In this document: piece by piece, positions 50,374-58,635 of the stretch
Position numbering within the stretch: the stretch's first letter is position 1
Layout: every line of letters starts with the position of its first letter
The notes under the pieces: model-generated
The model's input: only the letters and a program-made list of their open reading frames with translations
What the model was told of the DNA's origin: nothing
Database searches by the model: none
Made by a program: the position numbers and the translations under genes
NCBI GenBank assembly: GCA_051001455.1
Contig: JBPCNH010000039.1
Coordinates: 44,117 to 108,116 of the forward strand
Source of the DNA: JBPCNH01 sp051001455
GTDB lineage: Bacteria > Actinomycetota > CADDZG01 > WHSQ01
Direction of reading: 5' to 3'
Length of the DNA stretch: 64,000 nucleotides

Positions 50374-50895
50374 ATGCGCAGATCGATCATCTTGTCCCTC
50401 ATCCTGGCCATGTTCGCCGCACTTTCCGTGCCGTCGACCGCGGCCGATACCGGTCCCAACCGGCGCCAACCGCCCAAGCTGAGGGTGATCTATAAGGGTG
50501 AAATCGTGCAGCGGGCAACCCCCTACACCTACTGTTGGACCTACTCGGAAGGCGATGGGGGCGTCGGTATGTGCGCGGACGGGTTCCCCCGCTATCCGCG
50601 AGGCGTTGCCGTCGAAGCGCCGGCGCGCATCGTTATCCGCATCCCTTATCCGGCGAAGCCGAGTGATTGGTTCGTCGAAGCGCACCGGACGATCGTCCGG
50701 CACGAGAACTGGGACGAACCGGTCGGCCCCGCACAGGATATTGCCTTCAAGCTGAAGCCGCGCTGGGTTGACGGGAAGGTCCGAGCCTGGAAGGTCATCT
50801 TTCACCTAGAGGAGCCGCAACGGCACTACTACCTGAACACTGGCGGCTTCCTGGCGCAGGGGGACGCTCTCTACGCGCTCCACGTCAAGACATAA
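50374..50895 (+). CDS. secreted protein of unknown function
   Basis: 173 residues with a signal peptide (SIILSLILAMFAALSVPSTAA) and a GAGG ribosome site. The mature part begins PPKLRVIYKGEIVQRATPYT, then YCWTYSEGDGGVGMCADGFP, and continues with beta-rich sequence (APARIVIRIPYPAKPSDWFV). The paired cysteines and GMCADGFP recall the lipoprotein at 44141. Function unknown. Confidence 0.65.
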   Translation: MRRSIILSLILAMFAALSVPSTAADTGPNRRQPPKLRVIYKGEIVQRATPYTYCWTYSEGDGGVGMCADGFPRYPRGVAVEAPARIVIRIPYPAKPSDWFVEAHRTIVRHENWDEPVGPAQDIAFKLKPRWVDGKVRAWKVIFHLEEPQRHYYLNTGGFLAQGDALYALHVKT

Positions 50896-51069
50896 AAGAG
50901 TCCGCTAAACGAAAATGTAGCCCGAAGGGATGTCCAGCTTGCGCCTTTCATCTCTCCGGACTACGGGTCGAACTTTAATACTCATGTAACCCCGTTGGCT
51001 AGAGGGTCGACCTTGTTTTCTTCGCGCTCTAGGCGCGATCCGCGGCCAGATCTGCGTTACGTCGTAGCG

Positions 51070-51885
51070 CTACGGGAGTGGAGCGAACGCCTCGGTACCC
51101 TCGGCCAACTGCAGCCCGTTGAACCCACCGTGCGCCACCGCGTAAGCGACTTCTCGCGAAATATCCGACACGCCGTTAGAACCGGCGAACGGAGCTAGGG
51201 CGAGGGTACTCAGCGTCCCGAGAGCTGCCCCGTCCTGGGATAGGACGGCAGAGCCTGAGTCACCGGGGATACCCGGGGTGACCGTATAAACCTGATGGGT
51301 CCATCCACCGCCGGTCTGGCCCAAGCTGTAACCCTTCTTCGGGCTGAGCGGGGTGAGTCCGAGCCTGAGGCCCGAGTTCCCGTAGGTGTAAACGTCGTTA
51401 CCCAGGGACGAGGTGGCGCTGGGAGCCGTCGGGCCTCCCCAGAAGGGCACGGAAGGATTGACCTTCGCGTAGTCGACGGGGTCGAGCTTGATCAAGGCGA
51501 AGTCGTTGAACGCACAAGCGTTCCCATCGCTCTCTCCGTTGCTCTGCATAGCGAGCCATGAGGAGTAGACGAGGGTGCCGGGAGCACTGGCGCCACGCAC
51601 GGTCACTTTCGTTCCGAGAGGCAGGCTTCCTGTCTTACACCCATTGGTGTCGGTAGAGCTACCGGTCCCGGCGCAGTGGGCGGCCTGACCGATGTAGAGG
51701 TCGTTGTTGGCATCGAAGAAGACGAAGTTGGCGGTGCATTGCCCACCGTCAGTGACCGTTTGGACGCCGGGGTGGATCGTCGCGGTTTCTGCTGGCGCCC
51801 AGGTCGGCTCGGCGATAGCACTGCCCGGGACAAGCAGAACGACCGCAGTTACCATCAGCAACATAGCCCTTAGACGCATGTGCAT
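51070..51885 (-). CDS. secreted trypsin-like serine protease
   Basis: 271 residues. Signal peptide (AMLLMVTAVVLLVPGSAIA). The catalytic triad is H70 (YIGQAAHCAG), D128 (CAFNDFALIKLD) and S210 (GIPGDSGSAVL), in the chymotrypsin order. C71 and C83, among others, may form disulfides. A strong ribosome site lies upstream. No pro-region is obvious. It probably cleaves extracellular proteins; specificity cannot be read. Confidence 0.85.
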   Translation of the reverse strand: MHMRLRAMLLMVTAVVLLVPGSAIAEPTWAPAETATIHPGVQTVTDGGQCTANFVFFDANNDLYIGQAAHCAGTGSSTDTNGCKTGSLPLGTKVTVRGASAPGTLVYSSWLAMQSNGESDGNACAFNDFALIKLDPVDYAKVNPSVPFWGGPTAPSATSSLGNDVYTYGNSGLRLGLTPLSPKKGYSLGQTGGGWTHQVYTVTPGIPGDSGSAVLSQDGAALGTLSTLALAPFAGSNGVSDISREVAYAVAHGGFNGLQLAEGTEAFAPLP

Positions 51886-52044
51886 CCTTTCCCTCTTCCC
51901 GGTGAGATACCTGCAACCTTGCGGAAATTAGGAGTATTCCCTCTTCGGGAGGTTAATCAGGCTCCTCAGCGTCTGTCGCGCTCTTTATGTACCTTTTGGA
52001 TGTATCTCGGCTCCGGCAGACGGGGCGGCCGGGCTCGGTAATCG

Positions 52045-52581
52045 CTACTTCTTCTTTTTCTTGCCCTTTTTCTTCTTGACCGGCGGCTTGGCCTCGTACT
52101 CCCACTCTGCGTTGTAGCCGGTGCCGGTGCCGAGGCAGATGAGGGCGACCGTGGAGGTCGGGGGCACCATGCCTTCTTCGCCCCCTGCTTCCCTTGTTAG
52201 GTACGAACCCGTTTCGATGATCCCGCTTTGCATAGCAGGGTCCGCGGGGTCGAGCTGTCCGGTGTCGGCGTAGAAGGTGATGTCGAGGTCTTCCGTGCCC
52301 ATCCCACCGGCGACGACCTCGAGCTTGAACTGCCCGTTCCACGTGGACTCGTCGATCTCGAACATGCTCCCGAGCGGGCCGGCGGTGGCGCCGCCAGAGA
52401 AGATCCAGAAGCGCCGGGGCCATCCGGTCCAGCAGCCGCCGGTGGTCTCACCGTTGGGGCCGGGCCCCGGCAGGACAACCGTGCCGGATTCCTCCTGCGG
52501 AGGCAGACCCGCCTGCGCGGAGAGAGGTACCAACGCCGCAACGAGGGATACGGCAAGGGCGAGGATGATCGTGCGCTTCAT
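52045..52581 (-). CDS. secreted protein with poly-lysine C-terminus
   Basis: 178 residues. Signal peptide (ILALAVSLVAALVPLSAQA), then a beta-sandwich-like mature domain (FKLEVVAGGMGTEDLDITFY, TSTVALICLGTGTGYNAEWE), ending in PPVKKKKGKKKKK. It resembles the proteins at 54773 and 55538, which also carry lysine runs. The lysine tail may bind acidic wall polymers; this is inference. Confidence 0.7.
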   Translation of the reverse strand: MKRTIILALAVSLVAALVPLSAQAGLPPQEESGTVVLPGPGPNGETTGGCWTGWPRRFWIFSGGATAGPLGSMFEIDESTWNGQFKLEVVAGGMGTEDLDITFYADTGQLDPADPAMQSGIIETGSYLTREAGGEEGMVPPTSTVALICLGTGTGYNAEWEYEAKPPVKKKKGKKKKK

Positions 52582-52798
52582 GAGAACCTCCAGCTAGTCT
52601 TTTGCCGCAACCTTTCGTCACCGCAGGCCCGAACTCCTTCTGGTTCCCTAGGGCCCCTCTGGCGGCCGGTCGGCCCGAGCGTCCGGGGAAAATGTCCCGA
52701 TATCGGTGTAGTGGATGTGATGAGTACCGCTGCGTAAAGAGGGCAGCCGGTAAGCTGGAGATGATCCTTGCCAGACCCCGCCTGTGTTATCTAGCGAT

Positions 52799-54040
52799 CT
52801 AACGTTTGACGCCGAGGCGTTTCAGGATCGCCGGCTCGGGACGGACGATGTAGAGGCCCTGGCCCATGCCACCGACCAGGACGTTGCCGGACGGCAGATA
52901 GGGGTAGGCCGCCCACGAGCCATCGAACTGCGGACCGTCTTCGGTCGGCATGATGTCGAAGTACGCGACTTCTTTGAGCTTCGCTTTGGAGGCCTTGGAC
53001 AGATCGAGGATCCGGAAGCCGTTGGTGTAGTTGGCGTGGAACAGCGCGTCGGCTTCCGAATACACGTTGTGATCGATGGCGCCGGAGTCGGCTACGTAAG
53101 TACCGAGCAACTTCGGATCGCTCAGCTTGCGGACATCCCAGATGTAGAGGGTCGAGCGCAGCCCATAAGCGGTCTCGTCACCCTCATCGGTAGAGATCAG
53201 GTAGGAGTGGTCCTTCGTCAACGCACCCGAATGGGTGTAGTCGGCATTCTCGTAGGTGACTCGAGCAAGCTGCTCGGGCATCATCGGGTTGGCGGTCACG
53301 TCATAGATCGTGACGGTGTCCTCATTGAAGTTGAAGCAGATCTCGTTCCCACGATGCGGTTTGTCCGGCCCCTTGTAGTTGCGGCATAGCGAGTCGTGCG
53401 TGTAGCCGTCATCGGCCATTATCCCGACCGGTGCTGGGTGAAGCGGCTCGCTCACGTCGAGTATCACCGGCGCGCCGCCAGCGATCGCGAGACTGCCGTT
53501 GATGAAGATGTGGTTGGTCTTGGGGTTGCTGTCGATCGAATGTGTATTGGGGATGGGGAAGACCGAATCGGGCACCCACTGTTGGGCCGATTCGGCACCT
53601 CGGAGATTGGTCAGGTCGAAGATCTGCAGGTTGCACGGCGACAGGTCACAGACGACGTAGGCGTGATCGTTGACCACCTCTAACTCCTGCCAGATCAGAG
53701 CCGTCTCGGCCTTGCCGGCGAGGGAGCCTAGGAAGACCGGTTCCGTTGGGTCGGAGACGTCGACGAAGAGCAGGCCCCGGGTAGAGCCGAGGAGGGCGTA
53801 CTCCTTCTTGGTCTCGGGGTCGACCCACCCCCATACATCTGCGATGCGGGCGCCGCTCAGATCGGCCGACGGCATGTAGCTCTGCAGGTCGATGCCCTTG
53901 CACGGATAGCCGGCGGCTTTTCCGCCCTTGCAGGCGACGGGCCCCGAGGCGACTCCTTGGGCCTGCACGGCCGGAACCGCCCCGGCATAGAGAGTGACGG
54001 CGAGCAACAGCGGGACGAGGTGACGGCGCGGTGATCTCAT
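52799..54040 (-). CDS. choice-of-anchor B / LVIVD-repeat secreted protein
   Basis: 413 residues from the ATG at 54040, where the signal peptide begins (HLVPLLLAVTLYAGAVPAVQA). LVIVD-type propeller repeats: ADVWGWVDPETKKEYALLGS, LLFVDVSDPTEPVFLGSLAG, VTIYDVTANPMMPEQLARV, GAIDHNVYSEADALFHANYT. It parallels the protein at 41500 but lacks the glycine stalk and C-terminal anchor, so it is probably released or held by other means. Function unknown. Confidence 0.82.
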   Translation of the reverse strand: MRSPRRHLVPLLLAVTLYAGAVPAVQAQGVASGPVACKGGKAAGYPCKGIDLQSYMPSADLSGARIADVWGWVDPETKKEYALLGSTRGLLFVDVSDPTEPVFLGSLAGKAETALIWQELEVVNDHAYVVCDLSPCNLQIFDLTNLRGAESAQQWVPDSVFPIPNTHSIDSNPKTNHIFINGSLAIAGGAPVILDVSEPLHPAPVGIMADDGYTHDSLCRNYKGPDKPHRGNEICFNFNEDTVTIYDVTANPMMPEQLARVTYENADYTHSGALTKDHSYLISTDEGDETAYGLRSTLYIWDVRKLSDPKLLGTYVADSGAIDHNVYSEADALFHANYTNGFRILDLSKASKAKLKEVAYFDIMPTEDGPQFDGSWAAYPYLPSGNVLVGGMGQGLYIVRPEPAILKRLGVKR

Positions 54041-54157
54041 GACAGCAGGTTTCGCTACCCGATGCGCAGACCCTTCCGACCGGTCGAGAGCTAAGAGCCG
54101 GGGTGGGTCTATCAGGGATCGCACCGGCACCTGAGGACCTGGGCGGGAGGGGCAGGA

Positions 54158-54685
54158 TTGCGTCCCGTCTTCCAGAACCTCTTCTTTGTGAAGAGACCGT
54201 CGCTGGTCCTAGGCGCTGTGACGATGGCATTGTCCGTCGTCCCTGTCGGCGCGCCGGTAAGTGCCGGGGGAGCAGCCTGTTTCGCCCCTCAGAAGCTCCA
54301 CAGCCTGACCGTTCAAACGCGCTGGAGCAAGAAGGTCTACAAGGCCGGCGGGAAGGCACAGGTCACCGTTACCATCACGAGACCTGGAGAGACCGATCCG
54401 ATGGGATACGGCATCCCGATGCCTTCGGAGATCCCGCCGGAGCCGGTCGAAGACGCTCTCGTCACCAGCTTCATAGAGAACATGTTTCCCCCGGTAGGTG
54501 GATACGAGTACACCGATGCGAACGGTGAAGCTGTGGTCCGCTTCAAGATCCCTAAGAAGCTAAAGGGCTACTACGGCGTCGCCACGCGCGGCTCGTTCTA
54601 CCACCGCTCCGGGATCCCCAACGATTGCACCGACGTCGAGGAAGAGGGTTTCCGCTACGAACCACGCGCCTTCAAGGTCGAGTAG
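54158..54685 (+). CDS. secreted Ig-like protein of unknown function
   Basis: 175 residues from a TTG with GGGAGGGGCAGG upstream (a GTG at 54188 is the alternative). Signal peptide (LVLGAVTMALSVVPVGAPVSA). The mature part reads LTVQTRWSKKVYKAGGKAQV, then TVTITRP, EYTDANGEAVVRFKIPKKLK and GYYGVATRGSFYHRSG, which fits a bacterial Ig-like or macroglobulin-type fold. Ends in a bidirectional terminator shared with the next gene. Confidence 0.65.
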   Translation: MRPVFQNLFFVKRPSLVLGAVTMALSVVPVGAPVSAGGAACFAPQKLHSLTVQTRWSKKVYKAGGKAQVTVTITRPGETDPMGYGIPMPSEIPPEPVEDALVTSFIENMFPPVGGYEYTDANGEAVVRFKIPKKLKGYYGVATRGSFYHRSGIPNDCTDVEEEGFRYEPRAFKVE

Positions 54686-54720
54686 GACTTACTCGGACGC
54701 AGCAGTCCTCCAGGACGCGC

Positions 54721-54751
54721 AAGAGGCCGTCTTGCGTGAAGACGGCCTCTT
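54721..54751. terminator. bidirectional terminator
   Basis: AAGAGGCCGTCTT-GCGTG-AAGACGGCCTCTT: a perfect 13-bp stem with a 5-base loop between two convergent genes. Confidence 0.85.
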
Positions 54752-54772
54752 GGTCGAACGATCGCTCGTGAG

Positions 54773-55405
54773 TTACTTCTTCTTTTTCTTCTTCTTGTCG
54801 ACCAGCTTGTAGTCCTCGCCGACCAGGGTCGTGTCTGCAACCGGCCCGGCCACGCCCTGTGGGTAGGTCCCGGACCACAGGAAGGCTTGTGCTTGCGGGG
54901 TGGCGAGCACGCCGCCCTTGCCGAGCGCGTCGACCGTGTCGCGGGGCACGATGAGGATGTTGCCGAGGATCTCCACCTCGGTGGTGCCTCCGCCTTCGCA
55001 GTTATCGACCACGTGTGCGTGTGCCTTTTCTAGGTTGTTGTTCGCTCCGGGATGGAACGATTCGAACAACAAGCACTGCTCATCGTGGCCCTTCGGTGCA
55101 ACCCGGACCCGGTAGCCGATCCCGGTGGTTGCAGGGGGTGAGGCGAGGGTCTGGATCTCCACGTAGAGGTTCTTCGCGTCATTCTTCAGGACGATCGCGG
55201 TCAGATCGCTGACCGTACCGGGGCTCGCTCCGGGCTGATGGTCTCCGAACGTGCCATCGCCGGTGCCCTGGTCGTTGACGAAGTTGGCATCCGCCTCGGG
55301 GTCTTCGATGACCACTTTCCCGCCCGGGGGGATCTGGGCGAGAGAAGGAGCGGCGACCGCCAACGCGGCTCCTACCGCTATCGCGAGCATGGTGTAGCGC
55401 TTCAT
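54773..55405 (-). CDS. secreted protein with poly-lysine C-terminus
   Basis: 210 residues. Signal peptide (LAIAVGAALAVAAPSLAQ), then a mature domain with DPEADANFVNDQGTGDG, DLTAIVLKNDAKNLYVEIQT and GIGYRVRVAPKGHDEQCLLF, suggesting a beta-rich fold like DOMON or carbohydrate-binding modules. The last residues are DKKKKKKK. Function unknown; the lysine tail is shared with the protein at 52045. Confidence 0.7.
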   Translation of the reverse strand: MKRYTMLAIAVGAALAVAAPSLAQIPPGGKVVIEDPEADANFVNDQGTGDGTFGDHQPGASPGTVSDLTAIVLKNDAKNLYVEIQTLASPPATTGIGYRVRVAPKGHDEQCLLFESFHPGANNNLEKAHAHVVDNCEGGGTTEVEILGNILIVPRDTVDALGKGGVLATPQAQAFLWSGTYPQGVAGPVADTTLVGEDYKLVDKKKKKKK

Positions 55406-55537
55406 CGGTGCCTCCCTATCGGGTTGGGTTCGAGATCAGGTGCATGGTCTGAGTACTTCGACTCCCGGAGTCGGTTCCCTCCCACCATCATCAGGACCGC
55501 GGCAGGAATGCGCAGTGGCGGAGCGAACCTGGTGGAC

Positions 55538-56014
55538 ATGAAGAAACTATTGATACTCACCCTTATCGCCGGGCTCGCTCTGGCGCCTGCAGCTCAAGCG
55601 GGTAAGAAGAAGAAGAAGAAGGCGGCACACCAGCACGTCGAGGGGGCGATAGCGCTCCCGCAGCCCTACGCTGCAGACGGCACGTGTATCTACCGCACAC
55701 AGCGTGCCTTGGTCTCGACGGTGGGATACGACGTGAACGGATTCGTGGGCTACACGTTCGAGGTCGACAAGAAGACCGCCGGCAAACCGTTCAAGCTCGA
55801 TGTCTCCGACGGCGCCGGTGTGGATATCAGCTTCTACTCCGAGTTGGGCGACCCATCAGACCCGACGACCGCTCCCGCCAACATGCCTTACGAAACGGCA
55901 GGCCCCGGTGGAGAGAAAGGAAAGGTCCCGCCCGGCTTCCCGATCGCTTTCGTTTGCATGACAGAGGGATCGGATGCCACCTTCAGCTACATGGCGGGTA
56001 AAGGCGTCAAGTAA
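55538..56014 (+). CDS. secreted protein with N-terminal lysine run
   Basis: 158 residues from the ATG at 55538, which puts the signal peptide (LLILTLIAGLALAPAAQA) at the start. The mature protein begins GKKKKKKAAHQHVEG and continues with GYTFEVDKKTAGKPFKLDVS and DGAGVDISFYSELG, similar in style to the 52045 protein (FKLEVVAGGMGTEDLDITFY). The lysine run is at the N-terminus here rather than the C-terminus. Function unknown. Confidence 0.68.
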   Translation: MKKLLILTLIAGLALAPAAQAGKKKKKKAAHQHVEGAIALPQPYAADGTCIYRTQRALVSTVGYDVNGFVGYTFEVDKKTAGKPFKLDVSDGAGVDISFYSELGDPSDPTTAPANMPYETAGPGGEKGKVPPGFPIAFVCMTEGSDATFSYMAGKGVK

Positions 56015-56029
56015 GACGAGGGCGGTTGC

Positions 56030-57241
56030 CTACAGCTGCCACTCATCTCCCAGGATCACCGGCGTGGAAGAGCCGTCTTTGTCGAGCCCATAGATCTCGA
56101 GATCTTCCCCGCCGACCATGAAATCGGTATGGACCTCAGACCGGTTGATCCCCATGGCAAGCCGCTCATCCGCGGATGCTTCGTAGCCACCTTTGACGCA
56201 GTGGGGATAACCTGCCCCGTAGGCGATGTGAGAGGTTGCGTTCTCGTCTAGCAATGTCTCGAAGTAAGTAATGCCGGTCTGCCCTATCGGGGACGAGCCG
56301 TCCACCAGAGCGACCTCGCCGAGGCGCGCCGCTCCTTCGTCTGCCGCGAGCTCTCCCCTGACGGCATCTTCACCACTGCTTGCCGTCACCCCGACGATGC
56401 GGCCGTCCCGTAGCTCTAGCTCTAGATCCCGAGCCACTGTGCCGGTGAGCACCAAGGGGCGGGTCGATCGGATCTTTCCTTCCGCGCGCGTGCGATCCGG
56501 GGTGGTGAATATCTCTTCGGTCGGGAGGTTCGGCGAGTGCTTGCGCCCCCACCTGGTCTCGAATCCCGCTGCGTGCCATCTCGAGTTGGGAAGGAACCCA
56601 ACCTTCAGATCGGTGCCCAGACCGAGGTAGTGGATCGCGTCGAACCCTCGCTCGTTCATCTGCTTCGCGCGCTCTCCCAGCTTCGTGAGATGTTCCTTCC
56701 ATGCGGCCACCGGATCGGGCTGATCGAGGCGCATGAAACGACTGATGTCGTCCCACAGTCGCTCGAGATCAGGCTCACCGAAGACCGCTTCAGCCCATCC
56801 TGCCGTGGGGAAGGCCACGATCGTCCAGTTGACCTCCTCGGAATGAACCAAGGGAAGGCGCGAGGCGAGATCGGGCATGCGATCTTTGGCTACCCGTGAT
56901 TGATCGAGATCCGAGAGGATGTCGGGGTTCGCGTTGCCGCGGATGGAGATCGAGACCCCTCTGTTCTCGACCAGCCACTCGTTGCGGTCGTCGAGCCACG
57001 GCGGAGTCCAGCTAAGTGTGTCCTCCGCTGCATGCAGCAGACGTGCTCGTTTCCCATACACGTCCCAGTAGAGGATGTCGACGTACTTGGCGCCGGCCCT
57101 GTACGAGGCCTCCGCCACCGCGCGCGCGAACGGTGCATGGTCGAGGTGCGCGTTGATCTGGACCACCTGTCCGGGAGCCACGTTGGCGCCTATCTGGACG
57201 GTCAGCTCCGCGTAATCTTGGATCCTCTTGTCGTCGGTCAT
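56030..57241 (-). CDS. M29-family aminopeptidase
   Basis: 403 residues; the ATG at 57241 follows GGAG, and a GTG at 57250 is possible. The family pattern is clear: an N-terminal domain (ELTVQIGANVAPGQVVQINA, YVDILYWD), then the metal site with NLPTEEIFTTPDRTRAEGKI, NATSHIAYGAGYP and RSEVHTDFMVGGEDLEIYG. These cobalt- or zinc-dependent enzymes remove N-terminal residues from peptides in the cytoplasm. No signal peptide. Confidence 0.92.
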   Translation of the reverse strand: MTDDKRIQDYAELTVQIGANVAPGQVVQINAHLDHAPFARAVAEASYRAGAKYVDILYWDVYGKRARLLHAAEDTLSWTPPWLDDRNEWLVENRGVSISIRGNANPDILSDLDQSRVAKDRMPDLASRLPLVHSEEVNWTIVAFPTAGWAEAVFGEPDLERLWDDISRFMRLDQPDPVAAWKEHLTKLGERAKQMNERGFDAIHYLGLGTDLKVGFLPNSRWHAAGFETRWGRKHSPNLPTEEIFTTPDRTRAEGKIRSTRPLVLTGTVARDLELELRDGRIVGVTASSGEDAVRGELAADEGAARLGEVALVDGSSPIGQTGITYFETLLDENATSHIAYGAGYPHCVKGGYEASADERLAMGINRSEVHTDFMVGGEDLEIYGLDKDGSSTPVILGDEWQL

Positions 57242-57286
57242 GCGCTCCACTATAGGGCCGCGAAGCGCGGTCCCTGCTGGTGCGTT

Positions 57287-58582
57287 CTACACGTACCCGC
57301 GCATGTGGGCTGCCGAGGCGACCCGTTCCACGGCGATATCGAAGGCTGCTTCCCGCAGAGTGGTTCCGTTGTCCTCGGAGCGCAGGAACACGGACTCGGT
57401 CGCGGTCGTCATGCGTTTGGCGAGCTGCTTCCTGACGTCTTCCAGCTCCCAGCGGAACTGCTGGATGTTCTGAACCCACTCGAAATAGGAGACCGTCACA
57501 CCGCCGGAGTTGGCGAGGATGTCTGGAACGACCGTGATCCCTCGCTCATTGAGGATCTCGTCGGCCTTAGGTGTGGTCGGTCCGTTCGCTGCTTCCACGA
57601 CCACCTTGGCTCGGATCTTCCCGGCGTTCTGTCCGTCGATCACGCCCTCGATCGCGGCGGGGATCAGGAAGTCACACTCGAGCTCGAGCAGCTCGTCGTT
57701 GGATATCGATTCGCCGCCGGGGAAGTCGGCAACGGATAAGGCGTCGGTCCTGTGAACGTCGAGTTTCTGCAGGTCGAGCCCGGACGGATTGTAGATACCG
57801 CCACCCACATCCGAGACGGCAACGACCTGAGCGCCGTGATCGGCCGCTACCGACGCCGCCCAGTAGCCGACGTTGCCGTATCCCTGGATGGCCACGGTCG
57901 CGCCCTCGAGATCCATACCTTTGCGGCGGGCAGATTCGGCCGCGCACAGGATCACGCCGCGGCCGGTGGCTTCTTCACGCCCGGGCGAACCGCCCAGCTC
58001 GACCGGTTTCCCCGTCACGATGCCGGGGGTGTAACCGTTCTTCTGACCGTAGGCGTCCATCATCCACGCCATCGTCTGAGCGTTAGTGCCCATATCGGGA
58101 GCGGGGATGTCGCGGTTCACGCCGATCACGTAAGAGATCATCGAAGTGAAGCGCCGGGTAAGACGCTGCAACTCGGTGGACGACATCAATCCGGGTTGGC
58201 ATTGCACCCCGCCTTTGGCGCCGCCGAAGGGGACATCGATGAGGGCGTTCTTCCAGGTCATCAGCGCCGCCAGCGCGCGGACCTCATCCAGATCGGCGGA
58301 TTCGTGATACCTGATCCCGCCCTTGTACGGGCCGCGCGCGCCGTTGTGCTGGATGCGGAAGCCTCTGAACACACGCATCTTGCCGTCATCCATCACTACC
58401 GGGACCTGGACCCCCAGCTCGCGGTACGAGGAAGCCAGGACCTCGCGCATCTCGTCAGCCAGTTCCAGCCGGTCGGCCGACCGGTGGAAGAAGTAGGTGG
58501 CGGCTTCGAACGGCGTCATCACATCCGACGGCGCCGCGCTGCGTTCCACCACTCCCGCTGCTTTTGGTTCGACGTCCGTCAT
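57287..58582 (-). CDS. gdhA: glutamate dehydrogenase
   Basis: 431 residues. Glu/Leu/Phe/Val dehydrogenase signature with the catalytic lysines: KGGIRYH, WKNALIDVPFGGAKGG, RDIPAPDMGTNAQTMAW, then the nucleotide-binding GATVAIQGYGNVGYWAA. It interconverts glutamate and 2-oxoglutarate plus ammonia. Length fits the small hexameric class; cofactor preference is not decided here. Confidence 0.94.
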   Translation of the reverse strand: MTDVEPKAAGVVERSAAPSDVMTPFEAATYFFHRSADRLELADEMREVLASSYRELGVQVPVVMDDGKMRVFRGFRIQHNGARGPYKGGIRYHESADLDEVRALAALMTWKNALIDVPFGGAKGGVQCQPGLMSSTELQRLTRRFTSMISYVIGVNRDIPAPDMGTNAQTMAWMMDAYGQKNGYTPGIVTGKPVELGGSPGREEATGRGVILCAAESARRKGMDLEGATVAIQGYGNVGYWAASVAADHGAQVVAVSDVGGGIYNPSGLDLQKLDVHRTDALSVADFPGGESISNDELLELECDFLIPAAIEGVIDGQNAGKIRAKVVVEAANGPTTPKADEILNERGITVVPDILANSGGVTVSYFEWVQNIQQFRWELEDVRKQLAKRMTTATESVFLRSEDNGTTLREAAFDIAVERVASAAHMRGYV

Positions 58583-58635
58583 GAGCCCTCCCCAGCTGCC
58601 TCTTTGCAGGTCACCGGGACGAGCTTACAGACAGA

